Both the position numbers and the translations under genes were made by a program. The notes beneath the pieces are model-generated. The model did no database searches. It was not told the DNA's origin and was given only the letters and a program-made list of their open reading frames with translations. DNA of 64,000 nucleotides from Algoriphagus marinus (GTDB taxonomy: Bacteria; Bacteroidota; Bacteroidia; Cytophagales; Cyclobacteriaceae): positions 95,528 to 159,527 of the forward strand of contig NZ_MSPQ01000012.1 in assembly GCF_001936475.1 (NCBI RefSeq), written 5' to 3'. Positions 35,878-44,760 of this stretch are shown piece by piece; position 1 is the first letter of the stretch, and every line of letters starts with the position of its first letter.

Positions 35878-36087
35878 CTATTTATGATCTATGGTTTTTT
35901 TCAATTCATCCTTCATAGAATTCAGAACACTTTCGGTTTCCTCGATCAATTCAAATTCCATTTTTATTACCTCTTTTCGTCCTTCTTTATAGGCTCTTGT
36001 CCATGAATTATAGTAATGGTCTGCAAAAAGCTTCTCATTTAACGTTTCATAACTGGCCAATGTGTTTGAGTACTGATAGCTATTCAA
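35878..36087 (-). CDS. Small charged protein coupled to the amine oxidase gene
   Basis: A 69-residue reading frame whose only usable start is a TTG overlapping the end of the FAD oxidase gene by 8 bases. The C-terminal half is rich in Glu and Lys (FELIEETESVLNSMKDELKK) and predicted helical; the N-terminal half is polar and aromatic (FADHYYNSWTRAYKEG). I do not recognise a family. The overlap suggests coupling to the oxidase, but the TTG start and short length leave doubt. Confidence 0.4.
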   Translation of the reverse strand: MNSYQYSNTLASYETLNEKLFADHYYNSWTRAYKEGRKEVIKMEFELIEETESVLNSMKDELKKTIDHK

Positions 36088-37138
36088 TGGATTTCAAATT
36101 CAACGCAATTATTTTTTTAGCCACTAAATCTGCAGAACACACTGCCCCATCCATATATCCTGGGGATTCAGAAGCTGACTCTGAACTGGAAAGTACTAAT
36201 TTATCCTCAAAGAATGATTGTCTAAAAAATTGATTCCCATTGTTTTGATGGGGGTAGTGGGGAATATCAGATGCTTCAAAAGTGAGTTCTTCCATGCTCC
36301 AAACACATTCTTGGTAATCCATAAAATCTTCTGCTTTTGGCCCAAAAACGCTTTTTATCTGTGCAATAACCAAAGCGCGTCGTTCGGCATCACCAAGTTG
36401 CTTATAGGATGAGTTGATGAATCCACAAAGCGCAAACTTGGTTCTTTCAGAATTACAGTGGTCGTAAAATTCGGTAATCGGCCCTGCATTGCTGAATAAG
36501 GTTCCTGTCTGGCCTTCAACTTGCCAAAAAGCCTCTTTGTAGGTCAATGCAATTTTAATGGAGTCTTCCATCCAAGTATGTGTTTGTTCAGCTATTTGTA
36601 TCAAATCGGCTGGGAGATTGGGCTCGAATAGGATTCTTTTTGCCCATAATTTCGGAGGAATGGCTAATACCACTTGGCTTCCTTCAAAAATTTGATCTGC
36701 GATTACCTGAACTGAATCACTCAGGAATTTAATTTCTGTGACGCTTTGATTGAGGATGATATCATTCTTATCTAGTTTCTGACACAAAGTATTGATAAGG
36801 TTCGAGGAACCGCCGTAAATCCGATAACTCGGTGCTTGACTTGGGATTTGTACCAATTCTGTTGGCGAAGTAGGGGAGGCCTGATAATAGACAGTACGAT
36901 CCATGTACTGTTCAAAATATTCGATCCCTAATTCTTCCAATAAGGCCTTGAGGTGCCTATGTTGATTGCCAAACCAAGTTGCTCCCATTTCCATGGGTGT
37001 TTCATTGGTGCCAAATACCGTATGGATTCTTCCTCCAATCCGATCTCTTGCCTCCAGAATTTTAAATGGTATTCCTACTTTTTTCAGTCGGTAAGCTGTC
37101 AGTAAACCGGATAAACCTGCTCCAATAATGATGATCAT
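36080..37138 (-). CDS. Flavin amine oxidase family protein
   Basis: A 352-residue FAD-dependent oxidoreductase. The dinucleotide-binding start IIIGAGLSGLLTAYRL is followed by ILEARDRIGGRIHTV, the GG-doublet motif of the amine oxidase/phytoene desaturase group, and MEMGATWFG. The C-terminal FAD contact is SESASESPGYMDGAVCSA. Members oxidise amines or desaturate polyenes with O2 as acceptor. The short length (usual range 400-500) reflects compact substrate domains. The substrate is not known. Confidence 0.87.
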   Translation of the reverse strand: MIIIIGAGLSGLLTAYRLKKVGIPFKILEARDRIGGRIHTVFGTNETPMEMGATWFGNQHRHLKALLEELGIEYFEQYMDRTVYYQASPTSPTELVQIPSQAPSYRIYGGSSNLINTLCQKLDKNDIILNQSVTEIKFLSDSVQVIADQIFEGSQVVLAIPPKLWAKRILFEPNLPADLIQIAEQTHTWMEDSIKIALTYKEAFWQVEGQTGTLFSNAGPITEFYDHCNSERTKFALCGFINSSYKQLGDAERRALVIAQIKSVFGPKAEDFMDYQECVWSMEELTFEASDIPHYPHQNNGNQFFRQSFFEDKLVLSSSESASESPGYMDGAVCSADLVAKKIIALNLKSIE

Positions 37139-37359
37139 GTCGTGAAAATAGTATAATGCGTTTAAAAAAGCTCTTTTCTGTAGCCATGACCAGAACTTGT
37201 GTCATGGTTTTTCAGTAATTCACAACCATATTATTTTTAAGTTTTTATATCATTAATCGAAGGGCTCATTACTCTGTCAACTTCTGGATTCTTTCAAGCA
37301 AAGAAATAAACTGGCATTTCTGAGTTTGGTGGAAATAAAGTAATCTGTGAGGCAATTAT

Positions 37360-38283
37360 CTATTTGGTCTCGGGAAGCATTAAAAAACTGATCGCTTTTG
37401 GTAGTACACTCAAAGTAGCTGGGGCTAGGCCAAGGTATTCTCCATCAGCTTCAATCCCGCAGGAGTCTGAGCTTTCAATCACTAATCCCTTTGAGCTGTG
37501 ATAGCTCACTTCCGAATGCTTGATTTTTACACCTGTTTTCAATTTGACTATGTTTTTTAAGTAGTCCCAAATGCTCAAATCTGCAAAGATCGCCACCTGA
37601 AACTGTCCATCGCTGAGTTTTGCGTCAGGAGTGGCGCAGATTCCGTTGCCGAAGTATCGTCCCTTAGCTATTGTCAGTTGAAGCAGTTTTCCCTTCCATT
37701 GCCAGTGACTGCTGGTGCAGCTCACTTCCTTTTTAGTGTAGGCAAAAAAGCCTTTTAGGATATACCGAAAGTAATTTAAGCTTGGGCTCAATTTACTAGT
37801 TGATTTTTCTAGTTTTTGAATGACTAAGGCGCCCAACCCCGCTCCAGCGACATTGATGAAGAAGTAGGTTTTTTGGCTTTGAGGAAATACTATTTTCCCA
37901 AGGTCTATCTGCTGGGTGGTTTGAGTTTGAATTAATCCAATCAGTTCTTCCATGGATTTGGAAATGTCTGCCGTCCTGGCAAAATCATTTGCCGAACCAT
38001 AAGGAAGTAGTCCGATGTGTGGGTAATTATTGGCCTGAAGACTACTTTGCATGACACCATTGATGACCTCATGCAAAGTACCGTCACCCCCAACCGCAAT
38101 TAAATACTTACAGCCTTCTTCAGTCACTTGTTTTGCTATTTCTACAGCATGTTTTTTCCATAAGGTGGAAACAAACTTTACATCGCTCAGATTTCGTTCT
38201 TGACAGTATTTTTCAAGCTTTGGGAGCTCCTTAGCCAATCGCTCATTTTTGTTGTTGACCACAAACACAATGTTCATCAGCAT
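37360..38283 (-). CDS. Diacylglycerol kinase family lipid kinase (YegS/BmrU-like)
   Basis: A 307-residue protein of the DAGK catalytic family. The nucleotide-binding loop is GGDGTLHEVINGVM near residue 70, followed by LPYGSANDFART, the second hallmark. The C-terminal beta-sandwich ends in the family's GIEADGEYLG segment. These enzymes phosphorylate lipids such as diacylglycerol, ceramide-like or undecaprenol substrates. The start may instead be the ATG at 38277 (MNIVFVVNNKN), which fits the first strand slightly better. Confidence 0.88.
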   Translation of the reverse strand: MLMNIVFVVNNKNERLAKELPKLEKYCQERNLSDVKFVSTLWKKHAVEIAKQVTEEGCKYLIAVGGDGTLHEVINGVMQSSLQANNYPHIGLLPYGSANDFARTADISKSMEELIGLIQTQTTQQIDLGKIVFPQSQKTYFFINVAGAGLGALVIQKLEKSTSKLSPSLNYFRYILKGFFAYTKKEVSCTSSHWQWKGKLLQLTIAKGRYFGNGICATPDAKLSDGQFQVAIFADLSIWDYLKNIVKLKTGVKIKHSEVSYHSSKGLVIESSDSCGIEADGEYLGLAPATLSVLPKAISFLMLPETK

Positions 38284-38406
38284 AAGATATGCTAATCTAA
38301 TACCTTAGACAATTCTAAATTTTGGGAGCGATGCTTTCTGAAGGCTATCCTATTATTATTGAGGGCAGGAAAATGAAGGAAATGTTGATCTCCCATTTGC
38401 CGGGTT

Positions 38407-38745
38407 TTATTCCTCTTCAATGATGGATTGTCCTTTTGATCGATCACCTGAAGTCCATTCCCAACTTTCATGAAGCCGAATTTTACCATTTTCAAGGAGC
38501 TAGGGTTTGGATTGACACCGTCCTGTCACTAACTCCCCTTGCTCATTTACTTGATGATAGCGCATGTCAATAGTTCCATTTTCATCAACCAAACCGATTA
38601 AATGGCCGCTTACTATTTTCCCGCCCGAATACTCAGAAGTCAAAATATTCCCGCTTTGCTTGTAAATGAAAATCGTTTCATTGGACGTTTCACCATTTGC
38701 TGTATTGGAGATCGGTCTAAATTTTTTGTTATCGTAGTCGATCAT
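38407..38745 (-). pseudogene. Small conserved protein interrupted by one in-frame TAG
   Basis: From the ATG at 38745 the frame reads MIDYDNKKFRPISNT to RCQSKP, then TAG at about 38497-38499, then continues in the same frame as LLENGKIRLHESWEWTSGD and ends SIIEEE with TAA at 38407-38409. The joined protein is 112 codons. It resembles a ~110-residue Bacteroidota family often labelled n-acetylglutamate synthase (name doubtful), in which the corresponding position is normally an amino acid. The sequence after the stop is still well conserved, so the nonsense change is recent, or the stop is read through, or it is a sequencing error. Confidence 0.7.
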
Positions 38746-38800
38746 TGGAATACTACTCAAGAGAATTCAGATTATTGCTTTTTTCTTTTTTGCTGGGGAT

Positions 38801-38932
38801 TTATAACGGTTTGGGTATGCAACGTTTGGCTTTTCGAGGCGAATATCTGTCGCCCGTTGCGAAAAACGAAATGCGAGCTAAAACTGAACGCAAACCACTG
38901 AATGCCAAATGTTGCATACCCGATGTTGGCCA
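38801..38932 (-). repeat. attC-like imperfect hairpin element
   Basis: Long inverted repeat with 18-base arms, GGGTATGCAACGTTTGGC at 38813-38830 and GCCAAATGTTGCATACCC at 38904-38921, one mismatch, around a 73-base centre with further small stems. The outer edges carry AAC and GTT on the minus strand, GTGGCCAAC next to the lipoprotein stop and CCGTTATAA at the far end. That is the layout of an integron attC site (inverse core, imperfect stem, core). It lies directly after the lipoprotein gene in its direction of transcription. Confidence 0.55.
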
Positions 38933-38936
38933 CTGG

Positions 38937-39542
38937 CTATTTCGTCGGTATTTTATTCAATGCTGTCAAAATTTTGTTCAATTGCGTTCTTCTAGTATCA
39001 ATGTAATCTTCTCGGTACTCGTCAACTATGTGTGTCGAAAGTTGTCGTTTTACTGCTTTTTCAGCTAGTTCCAAAGACTCCTTTTCAACTTTTCCATTAT
39101 GGAACAATTGGGTGAAAACTATCGAAATAATTATGTTGTCAATACTAATAACATCGTAGATTGGAGTTTCATCTAATAGTTTTTCAACGTCTTTGTTTTG
39201 AGTAGTTTCAAAGTCAAAAGTTGGGAATTGAGATTCTTCCAAATGTTCCTTTAGGAAATCCATTCCAGTTCCAGTCGGATTGCTATTAAGCCATTCCGAG
39301 TAAATGTAAAAGCAGTCTGAACCTGCATCACTTCCAAAAGGTCCAGTTTCTTCTATTGGACTCCAAAAAAAGTCTTCATTCATTATTTCCTTTGCAGTTT
39401 CATGAGCAAATTCTGGTTCAGGATCTATGTATTCGTAGTCGTCGTTCACCGTCGTAGTATTTTTATTCTCGGTTGATTTTAGATTATTTCCGCAACTATT
39501 GAAAATTATCAAACTAGTTACGATTATCAGTAGTTGTTTCAT
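38937..39542 (-). CDS. Hypothetical lipoprotein in a cassette-like position
   Basis: The ATG at 39542 gives 201 residues with a lipoprotein signal (MKQLLIIVTSLIIFNSC, Cys17); the 20 codons before it are not signal-like. The mature part is acidic at first (DDYEYIDPEPEFAHE) and then mixed alpha/beta, with a regular C-terminal helix (LELAEKAVKRQLSTHIVDEY). I do not recognise a family. The gene is framed by GTTGGCCAC/GTGGCCAAC core-like 9-mers and an attC-like hairpin next to a tyrosine integrase, so it looks like a gene cassette. Confidence 0.65.
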   Translation of the reverse strand: MKQLLIIVTSLIIFNSCGNNLKSTENKNTTTVNDDYEYIDPEPEFAHETAKEIMNEDFFWSPIEETGPFGSDAGSDCFYIYSEWLNSNPTGTGMDFLKEHLEESQFPTFDFETTQNKDVEKLLDETPIYDVISIDNIIISIVFTQLFHNGKVEKESLELAEKAVKRQLSTHIVDEYREDYIDTRRTQLNKILTALNKIPTK

Positions 39543-39555
39543 GGGTTTCAAGCTT

Positions 39556-39564
39556 GTGGCCAAC
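39556..39564 (-). other. Core-site-like junction before the cassette gene
   Basis: On the minus strand GTTGGCCAC stands 13 bases before the lipoprotein ATG. It is the exact reverse complement of GTGGCCAAC just after that gene's stop codon (38925-38933 on the plus strand). In an integron this is the relation between the core at a cassette's start and the inverse core of its own attC. Confidence 0.45.
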
Positions 39565-39633
39565 TTATTTATTGTTACTATTTTATTGTGACTATGCGCC
39601 AATTTTGGTTAGCTAGTCACAGGTTTTATCATT

Positions 39634-40767
39634 CTATAGATCATCGTATGGTGATCGGATTAATTGAAGCTTCTTTTCACTGACATGTGTATAGATTTCG
39701 GTTGTCTTACTTGAATTACGCCCTAATAATTCTTGAATATATCTCAAGTCGGTTCCACTTTCCAATAAATGCGTTGCATAACTGTGTCTCAACCAGTGAA
39801 GGGTGACAGGTTTTTTTATATTTGCTTTCACTAATGCTTGTTTTAATACTTGTTGTAGACTAGTGCCTGAATAGTTCTCTCCTTGTTTGGCTCCCTCAAA
39901 CAAATACTCCTTCGGCTTTTCGTACTGATAATATTCCCGAAGTAAGCTCACTAGCTTCTCACTGATCGGCACCATCCGGTCTTTCTTTCCTTTTCCCTGA
40001 TTTACGCGAAGCATTCCTCGGGTGGAATCGATGCCAGCACTGAGCGAAGTCGAAGTGTCCTGTGGCTTCAAATTCTGCAGTTCTGATCTCCTCAGCCCAC
40101 ACGCATAGATAAGCGAAAGCATTGCTCTATGTTTGATGTTTTGATGTGCACCCAGGATTGCTTTCACTTCTTTTTTGCTAAGTACATGGGGTAATAGTCT
40201 TGGGCTTTTAGGACGTTATATTGCCACAGGTTCCAGTTTCCGCTTTAATCTGTTCGAAAAATAAAGCTTCACGGCATTGATCACCAAGGATTGAGATGAA
40301 GCAGAATAATTTCTACTAATGATATAATCTTTATGGAAGGATTCCAAATCAGTGTTGGTGATTTCTTCCGGATTTTTTTTGCCGGTAAATCGTAAAAACA
40401 AACTTAGGCTCTGCACATAATTTTTGATAGTCGATTCCGAATAGCGTCGATTGCGCATCCAGTCCTGAAATTTTTCGATTTCCAATTGCGTAGCAGGATC
40501 AATTACAGGAAGTGAAGCAGGTGCCGGCTCGGGCATTTTTACCTTTTTGAATTCGGAATAGTCCAGCCAGGCTTTCCCTTGAAAAACAGACAAGATTTGA
40601 GAAACAACTTCATCGGAATAGGGGATAATCCAAGCTTTTTGCTGGATAGACCAAGCCCAGGAAGGAAGGGTCTTCACTAGATCAATGAGCTCCTGATCAA
40701 AAGGGAAAGACAAGAGCACCACTGGCCTCTTTTTGATTTCGCCGTTTCGGATAAAAATTGTTTTCAT
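39634..40767 (-). pseudogene. Tyrosine integrase broken by one in-frame TAA
   Basis: Two same-frame pieces, 40767-40216 and 40215-39634, are separated only by a TAA at 40216-40218 (EPVAI, stop, RPKSPRLLPHVLSKKEV). Joined, they give about 376 residues: an N-terminal extension (PSWAWSIQQKAWIIPYSD) found in Bacteroidota integrases, a SAM-like core-binding domain (FQDWMRNRRYSESTIKNYV), and the catalytic domain with Arg in ACGLRRSEL, Lys in GKGKKDR, HWLRH and Tyr in TEIYTHV. The usual LGH before that Tyr is LGR here. A 20-base repeat adds about eight residues after KPQD. The enzyme is probably inactive. Confidence 0.85.
40038..40057 (-). repeat. 20-base REP-like repeat inside the integrase frame
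   Basis: CACTGAGCGAAGTCGAAGTG sits inside the catalytic domain and encodes the extra residues TSTSLSAG between KPQD and IDSTRG. The word GAGCGAAGTCGAAG is a well-known short intergenic repeat of Bacteroidota genomes, so here it has landed in frame in a gene. Confidence 0.5.
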
Positions 40768-40810
40768 CTAGTTTTAAAAAAGAATCCTAAAATAAATAAA
40801 AAATAGTTCA

Positions 40811-40842
40811 AAAAAAATCCCTCAGATTGCTCCAAGGGATTT
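40811..40842 (-). terminator. Probable terminator downstream of purL
   Basis: On the minus strand AATCCCT (40835-40841) pairs with AGGGATT (40816-40822) across a 12-base loop, followed by seven T residues. It lies about 125 bases after the purL stop and before the integrase pseudogene. Confidence 0.68.
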
Positions 40843-40965
40843 GTAAGTGTTCTAAGTTCTGAATAGTGAAACGTACCCGAAGCACTTGTAGTTACGGTAT
40901 CTCTATTCTCTTAATCTCTAATCTCAAACTTATAATTACGAATGCTAAATGCCGAATATCGAAGT

Positions 40966-43900
40966 TTAAGAAGCATGAGCCTCAACCCATTGCCTAGCGT
41001 TCACAAAAGCTTCCATCCATGGCGTAAAATCGTCGTTTCGATCCATCGGATAATACGCCCAGTTCCAAGGTTTCAAGCTTCGCTCGATATGCGGCATGAT
41101 CGCTAGATGACGTCCATCGGCTGAAGCGATACCTGCTGTAGCATGATCGGAACCGTTTGGATTGCCAGGATAGGTTTCATAGCTGTATTTCATCGCAAAG
41201 TTGTATTCGCTTGCCGCTTGAGGTAGGGAGAATTTCCCTTCACCATGCGCTAGCCAAACCCCTAGGCGCTGCCCGCTCAGTGAACCCAGCATCACAGAGT
41301 TGTTTTCCGGGATGGTTACATTCACAAATCCAGACTCAAACTTATGACTTTCATTGTGGAGCATTTTAGGTTTTTCGGCATGATCCGGAGTCACCAAGCC
41401 CAGCTCGATCATCAGTTGACAACCGTTACAAACTCCCAAGCTCAAGGTGTCAGGTCTTGCATAGAAGTTGTCCAGTGCTTGCTTAGCTTTTGGATTGTAG
41501 AGGAATGCTCCAGCCCAGCCTTTGGCAGAACCTAATACATCCGAGTTGGAGAAGCCACCTACGAAGACAATCATCTGCACGTCTTCCAAGTTTTCTCGAC
41601 CAGCGATAAGGTCAGTCATGTGCACATCTTTCACCTCAAATCCAGCCAACCAAAGGGAATAAGCCATCTCACGATCGCCATTTACACCCTTTTCACGGAT
41701 AATCGCTGCTTTCGCTTTTCCTTTTTCTTTACGGAAAGGATCAAGTCCAGCCACTTCAAAACTTCCCTTCCATCCTTCCGCAAAAGAATAGGAGAGTGGC
41801 TGGTTTTTATAATTATCAAATCGGGCTTTTGCTAGTCTTTCACCACTTTGCTTGCGGTCAAGCAGGTAGGAAGATTGATACCAAACGTCTCGCATCTCTG
41901 CTACATTGAGACTTAGATTTTTTCCTTCGAAAGTCAATACACCGGAATTATTCACGGTGGCCAACTCCACATAATCTACATCTGCCTCGACTAGTAAACT
42001 TTCAACCGCATTGTCATCGGCCACTTGAATCAGGATTCCCGGATTTTCTGCGAAAAGCGCTTTAACTAAATCAGTTTCTTCCAATCGATCCAGTTTGACA
42101 TCCAAACCGATCTGAGTAGAAGGGAAGCACATTTCCAATAATGCGGTGACCATGCCACCCGAAGAGATGTCGTGTCCGGCTAGTAGCCAAGTCTGATCGA
42201 TCAGGTCTTGAACGGCCATAAAGGCTTTTGCGAAATGTGCTGAATCACTCACTGTTGGAGTTTCAGTACCCACTTTGTTCAAGGTCTGATAGAAGCTGGA
42301 ACCGGCAAGCTTGAAACTGTCTTTGGAAAAATCTATGTATAGGATTCGGCTGCCAACGATTGGTTTTAATGCAGCTTTCACTGTCTTTTTCACATCGCTG
42401 CATTCACCCACGGTAGAGATGATTACTGTTCCAGGAGAGTAGACCACTTTGCCATCCGGATATTTCTGTGTCATGGAGAGTGAATCTTTTCCGGTTGGAA
42501 TATTCACGCCTAATTCAATGGCGAATTGCGAAACCGCTTCCACAGCTCGATACAAGCGATCATTTTCACCTTCGTTTTTCGCTGGCCACATCCAGTTGGC
42601 CGAAAGGGAAATTCCCGCAAGACCATCCTGAATCGGTGAAAAAACCAAATTGGTCATCGCCTCAGCGATTGCCAATCGGCTTCCTGCTTCCGGATCTGCC
42701 AAAGCAGCAACAGGTGCATGACCGATGGAAGTGGCGATGCCTTTGTTTCCTGTGAAATCTAAAGCCATTACCGCCACATCATTGAGTGGCAATTGGATTT
42801 CGCCTACGGTTTGCTGAGTAGCTACCCGTCCTGTCACGGAGCGATCGACTTTATTGGTCAACCAGTCCTTGCAGGCCACTGCCTCCAACTGTAATACTTC
42901 ACGGATATAGCCCAGAATCAATTCGGGATTATAGTTTGCCTCCGCAAAGTTTGAATGAGAAGTCTGATCTTCCAGTACTGTTTTTGGCGATGAGCTAAAC
43001 ATGTAGGATAGATTCCAATCGACCGCTTTTTCTCCGGTTTTTTGATTTTCAAATTTAAAATGCATGTCCCCGGTCGTCTCACCCACCACATAGAATGGCG
43101 CGCGCTCACGATCAGAGATTTGATGAAGCATCTCTACGTCTTTTTTACCAACAACCAATCCCATTCGTTCCTGAGATTCGTTTCCGACAATTTCTTTGGC
43201 AGATAAAGTAGGATCTCCCACAGGTAGTTGGTCGATATGAATCGTGCCGCCCGTGCTTTCCACTAGTTCAGAAAGACAATTCAAATGTCCGCCTGCGCCA
43301 TGATCATGAATCGAGATGATTGGATTGTTTTCGCTTTCAGCCATGGCTCGGATCACATTGGAAACCCGCTTTTGCATTTCCGGATTCGAGCGCTGGATGG
43401 CATTGAGTTCGATAGCGTTGGAAAGTTCACCAGTATTTAAGGATGAAACAGCCGAACCACCCATTCCGATTCGGTAGTTGTCACCACCCATGATGACGAT
43501 TTGATCTCCGGCTTTTGGTTCCTTTTTCTTGGTGTATTTGGCATTGGTAAAACCGACGCCTCCAGCTAGCATGATGACTTTGTCGAAGCCATATTGTTTG
43601 CCATTTTCCTCATGCTCAAAGGTCAAGACTGATCCGCAGATCAGTGGTTGACCGAATTTATTTCCAAAATCTGAAGCTCCATTGGAAGCTTTGATCAGGA
43701 TGTCCATTGGAGTTTGATACAACCAAGGTCGAGGAGGAAGGTTGGATTCCCAGCTTCTGCCTTCAGCGGATCTTGCATAGGAAGTCATATAGACAGCCGT
43801 TCCAGCCAAAGGAATGGAGGCAGTTCCGCCAGCCATACGATCTCGGATTTCTCCACCACCACCAGTCGCAGCACCATTGAACGGTTCCACAGTGGTTGGG

Positions 43901-44649
43901 AAATTATGAGTTTCTGCTTTTAATGAAATGACGGTATCGATGTCTCGGGTTTCAAAAAAGTCAGCTTTATCTGCAGTTTTTGGAGCAAATTGTTGTGCTT
44001 TCGGTCCATCCACGAAAGCCACATTGTCCTTATAGGCCGAAGCGATTCGATTGGGATGCGCTTTGGAAGTTTCTTTGATGAGTTGGAAAAGTGTTTTTGG
44101 TTTTTCTTCCCCATCTATAATAAAGGTGCCATTGAAGATCTTGTGCCGGCAATGCTCTGAGTTGACCTGGGAGAATCCAAACACTTCAGAATCTGTCAAA
44201 GGTCGCTCAAGCTGTTTAGATACATTTTCCAAATAATCTACTTCTTCCTTACTTAGCGCTAGTCCCTCCGCTTTATTGTAAGCAGCAATGTCTGTGACCG
44301 GTTTGATAGGCTCTGGCTGTAGGTGAATATCGAAGATCTCCTGATCCAAACCTTCGTAACTTTTTTGTAGCATCGGATCAATCTGATCCCCATCTTTCAT
44401 TGGGAAAAATTCCTCGATTCGCTGAATTCCAAAAATCCCCATGTTTTGGGTGATTTCCACGGCGTTAGTTGACCAAGGCGTGATCATTTCTTTTCTTGGG
44501 CCGGAAAACTTTCCTGAAACCATATTTCCTGAAAGAGGCTTTGCTTCTGCAAAGAGCCAAATCAGTTTTTGGATGTCTTCAGGTGCGAGCGGTTGAGGAG
44601 TTTGAACTGCGTAAACGAGTTGCTGAGGGGATTCAAAGAAGAAAATCAT
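40966..44649 (-). CDS. purL: Phosphoribosylformylglycinamidine synthase
   Basis: A 1227-residue one-chain FGAM synthase, the large form found in Bacteroidota and proteobacteria. It converts FGAR, glutamine and ATP to FGAM in purine synthesis. Seen in order: N-terminal PurS-like domain, linker with QVNSEHCRHKIFNGTF, first AIRS-like half (HNFPTTVEPFNGAATGGGGEIRD), second half, and the C-terminal glutaminase with FVGGFSNSDVLGSAKGWA, nucleophile Cys in LGVCNGCQLM, and AIMPHIERSL. It is monocistronic with a TACCTTTG box just upstream and a terminator downstream. Start at 44649 (MIFFFESP) fits the family's beginning. Confidence 0.96.
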   Translation of the reverse strand: MIFFFESPQQLVYAVQTPQPLAPEDIQKLIWLFAEAKPLSGNMVSGKFSGPRKEMITPWSTNAVEITQNMGIFGIQRIEEFFPMKDGDQIDPMLQKSYEGLDQEIFDIHLQPEPIKPVTDIAAYNKAEGLALSKEEVDYLENVSKQLERPLTDSEVFGFSQVNSEHCRHKIFNGTFIIDGEEKPKTLFQLIKETSKAHPNRIASAYKDNVAFVDGPKAQQFAPKTADKADFFETRDIDTVISLKAETHNFPTTVEPFNGAATGGGGEIRDRMAGGTASIPLAGTAVYMTSYARSAEGRSWESNLPPRPWLYQTPMDILIKASNGASDFGNKFGQPLICGSVLTFEHEENGKQYGFDKVIMLAGGVGFTNAKYTKKKEPKAGDQIVIMGGDNYRIGMGGSAVSSLNTGELSNAIELNAIQRSNPEMQKRVSNVIRAMAESENNPIISIHDHGAGGHLNCLSELVESTGGTIHIDQLPVGDPTLSAKEIVGNESQERMGLVVGKKDVEMLHQISDRERAPFYVVGETTGDMHFKFENQKTGEKAVDWNLSYMFSSSPKTVLEDQTSHSNFAEANYNPELILGYIREVLQLEAVACKDWLTNKVDRSVTGRVATQQTVGEIQLPLNDVAVMALDFTGNKGIATSIGHAPVAALADPEAGSRLAIAEAMTNLVFSPIQDGLAGISLSANWMWPAKNEGENDRLYRAVEAVSQFAIELGVNIPTGKDSLSMTQKYPDGKVVYSPGTVIISTVGECSDVKKTVKAALKPIVGSRILYIDFSKDSFKLAGSSFYQTLNKVGTETPTVSDSAHFAKAFMAVQDLIDQTWLLAGHDISSGGMVTALLEMCFPSTQIGLDVKLDRLEETDLVKALFAENPGILIQVADDNAVESLLVEADVDYVELATVNNSGVLTFEGKNLSLNVAEMRDVWYQSSYLLDRKQSGERLAKARFDNYKNQPLSYSFAEGWKGSFEVAGLDPFRKEKGKAKAAIIREKGVNGDREMAYSLWLAGFEVKDVHMTDLIAGRENLEDVQMIVFVGGFSNSDVLGSAKGWAGAFLYNPKAKQALDNFYARPDTLSLGVCNGCQLMIELGLVTPDHAEKPKMLHNESHKFESGFVNVTIPENNSVMLGSLSGQRLGVWLAHGEGKFSLPQAASEYNFAMKYSYETYPGNPNGSDHATAGIASADGRHLAIMPHIERSLKPWNWAYYPMDRNDDFTPWMEAFVNARQWVEAHAS

Positions 44650-44669
44650 GTCCTTTGGATGGTAAGGTG

Positions 44670-44677
44670 CAAAGGTA
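44670..44677 (-). promoter_or_regulatory. Probable -7 promoter box of purL
   Basis: TACCTTTG on the minus strand matches TAnnTTTG exactly; transcription would start about 14 bases before the purL ATG. I see no clear TTTG at -33. Confidence 0.42.
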
Positions 44678-44760
44678 AGGAATTGAGAATTTAGAAGGAA
44701 ATGGAAATGATATTAGAAATTAGATGGAAATACAATTGAAATACATTTCGTTAAGCTCGA

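Noticed and set aside
37184..37207. Hairpin CCATGAC/GTCATGG followed by TTTTT on the plus strand
   Set aside because: No plus-strand gene precedes it, and on the minus strand the T run is displaced, so I did not call a terminator.
38292..38495. Stand-alone 67-residue reading frame on the minus strand
   Set aside because: It is a different frame from the conserved one; the true signal here is the C-terminal half of the gene interrupted by TAG at 38497-38499.
38745..39068. Plus-strand frame crossing the attC-like hairpin
   Set aside because: It runs through the inverted repeat and the 3' end of the lipoprotein gene with no coding character.
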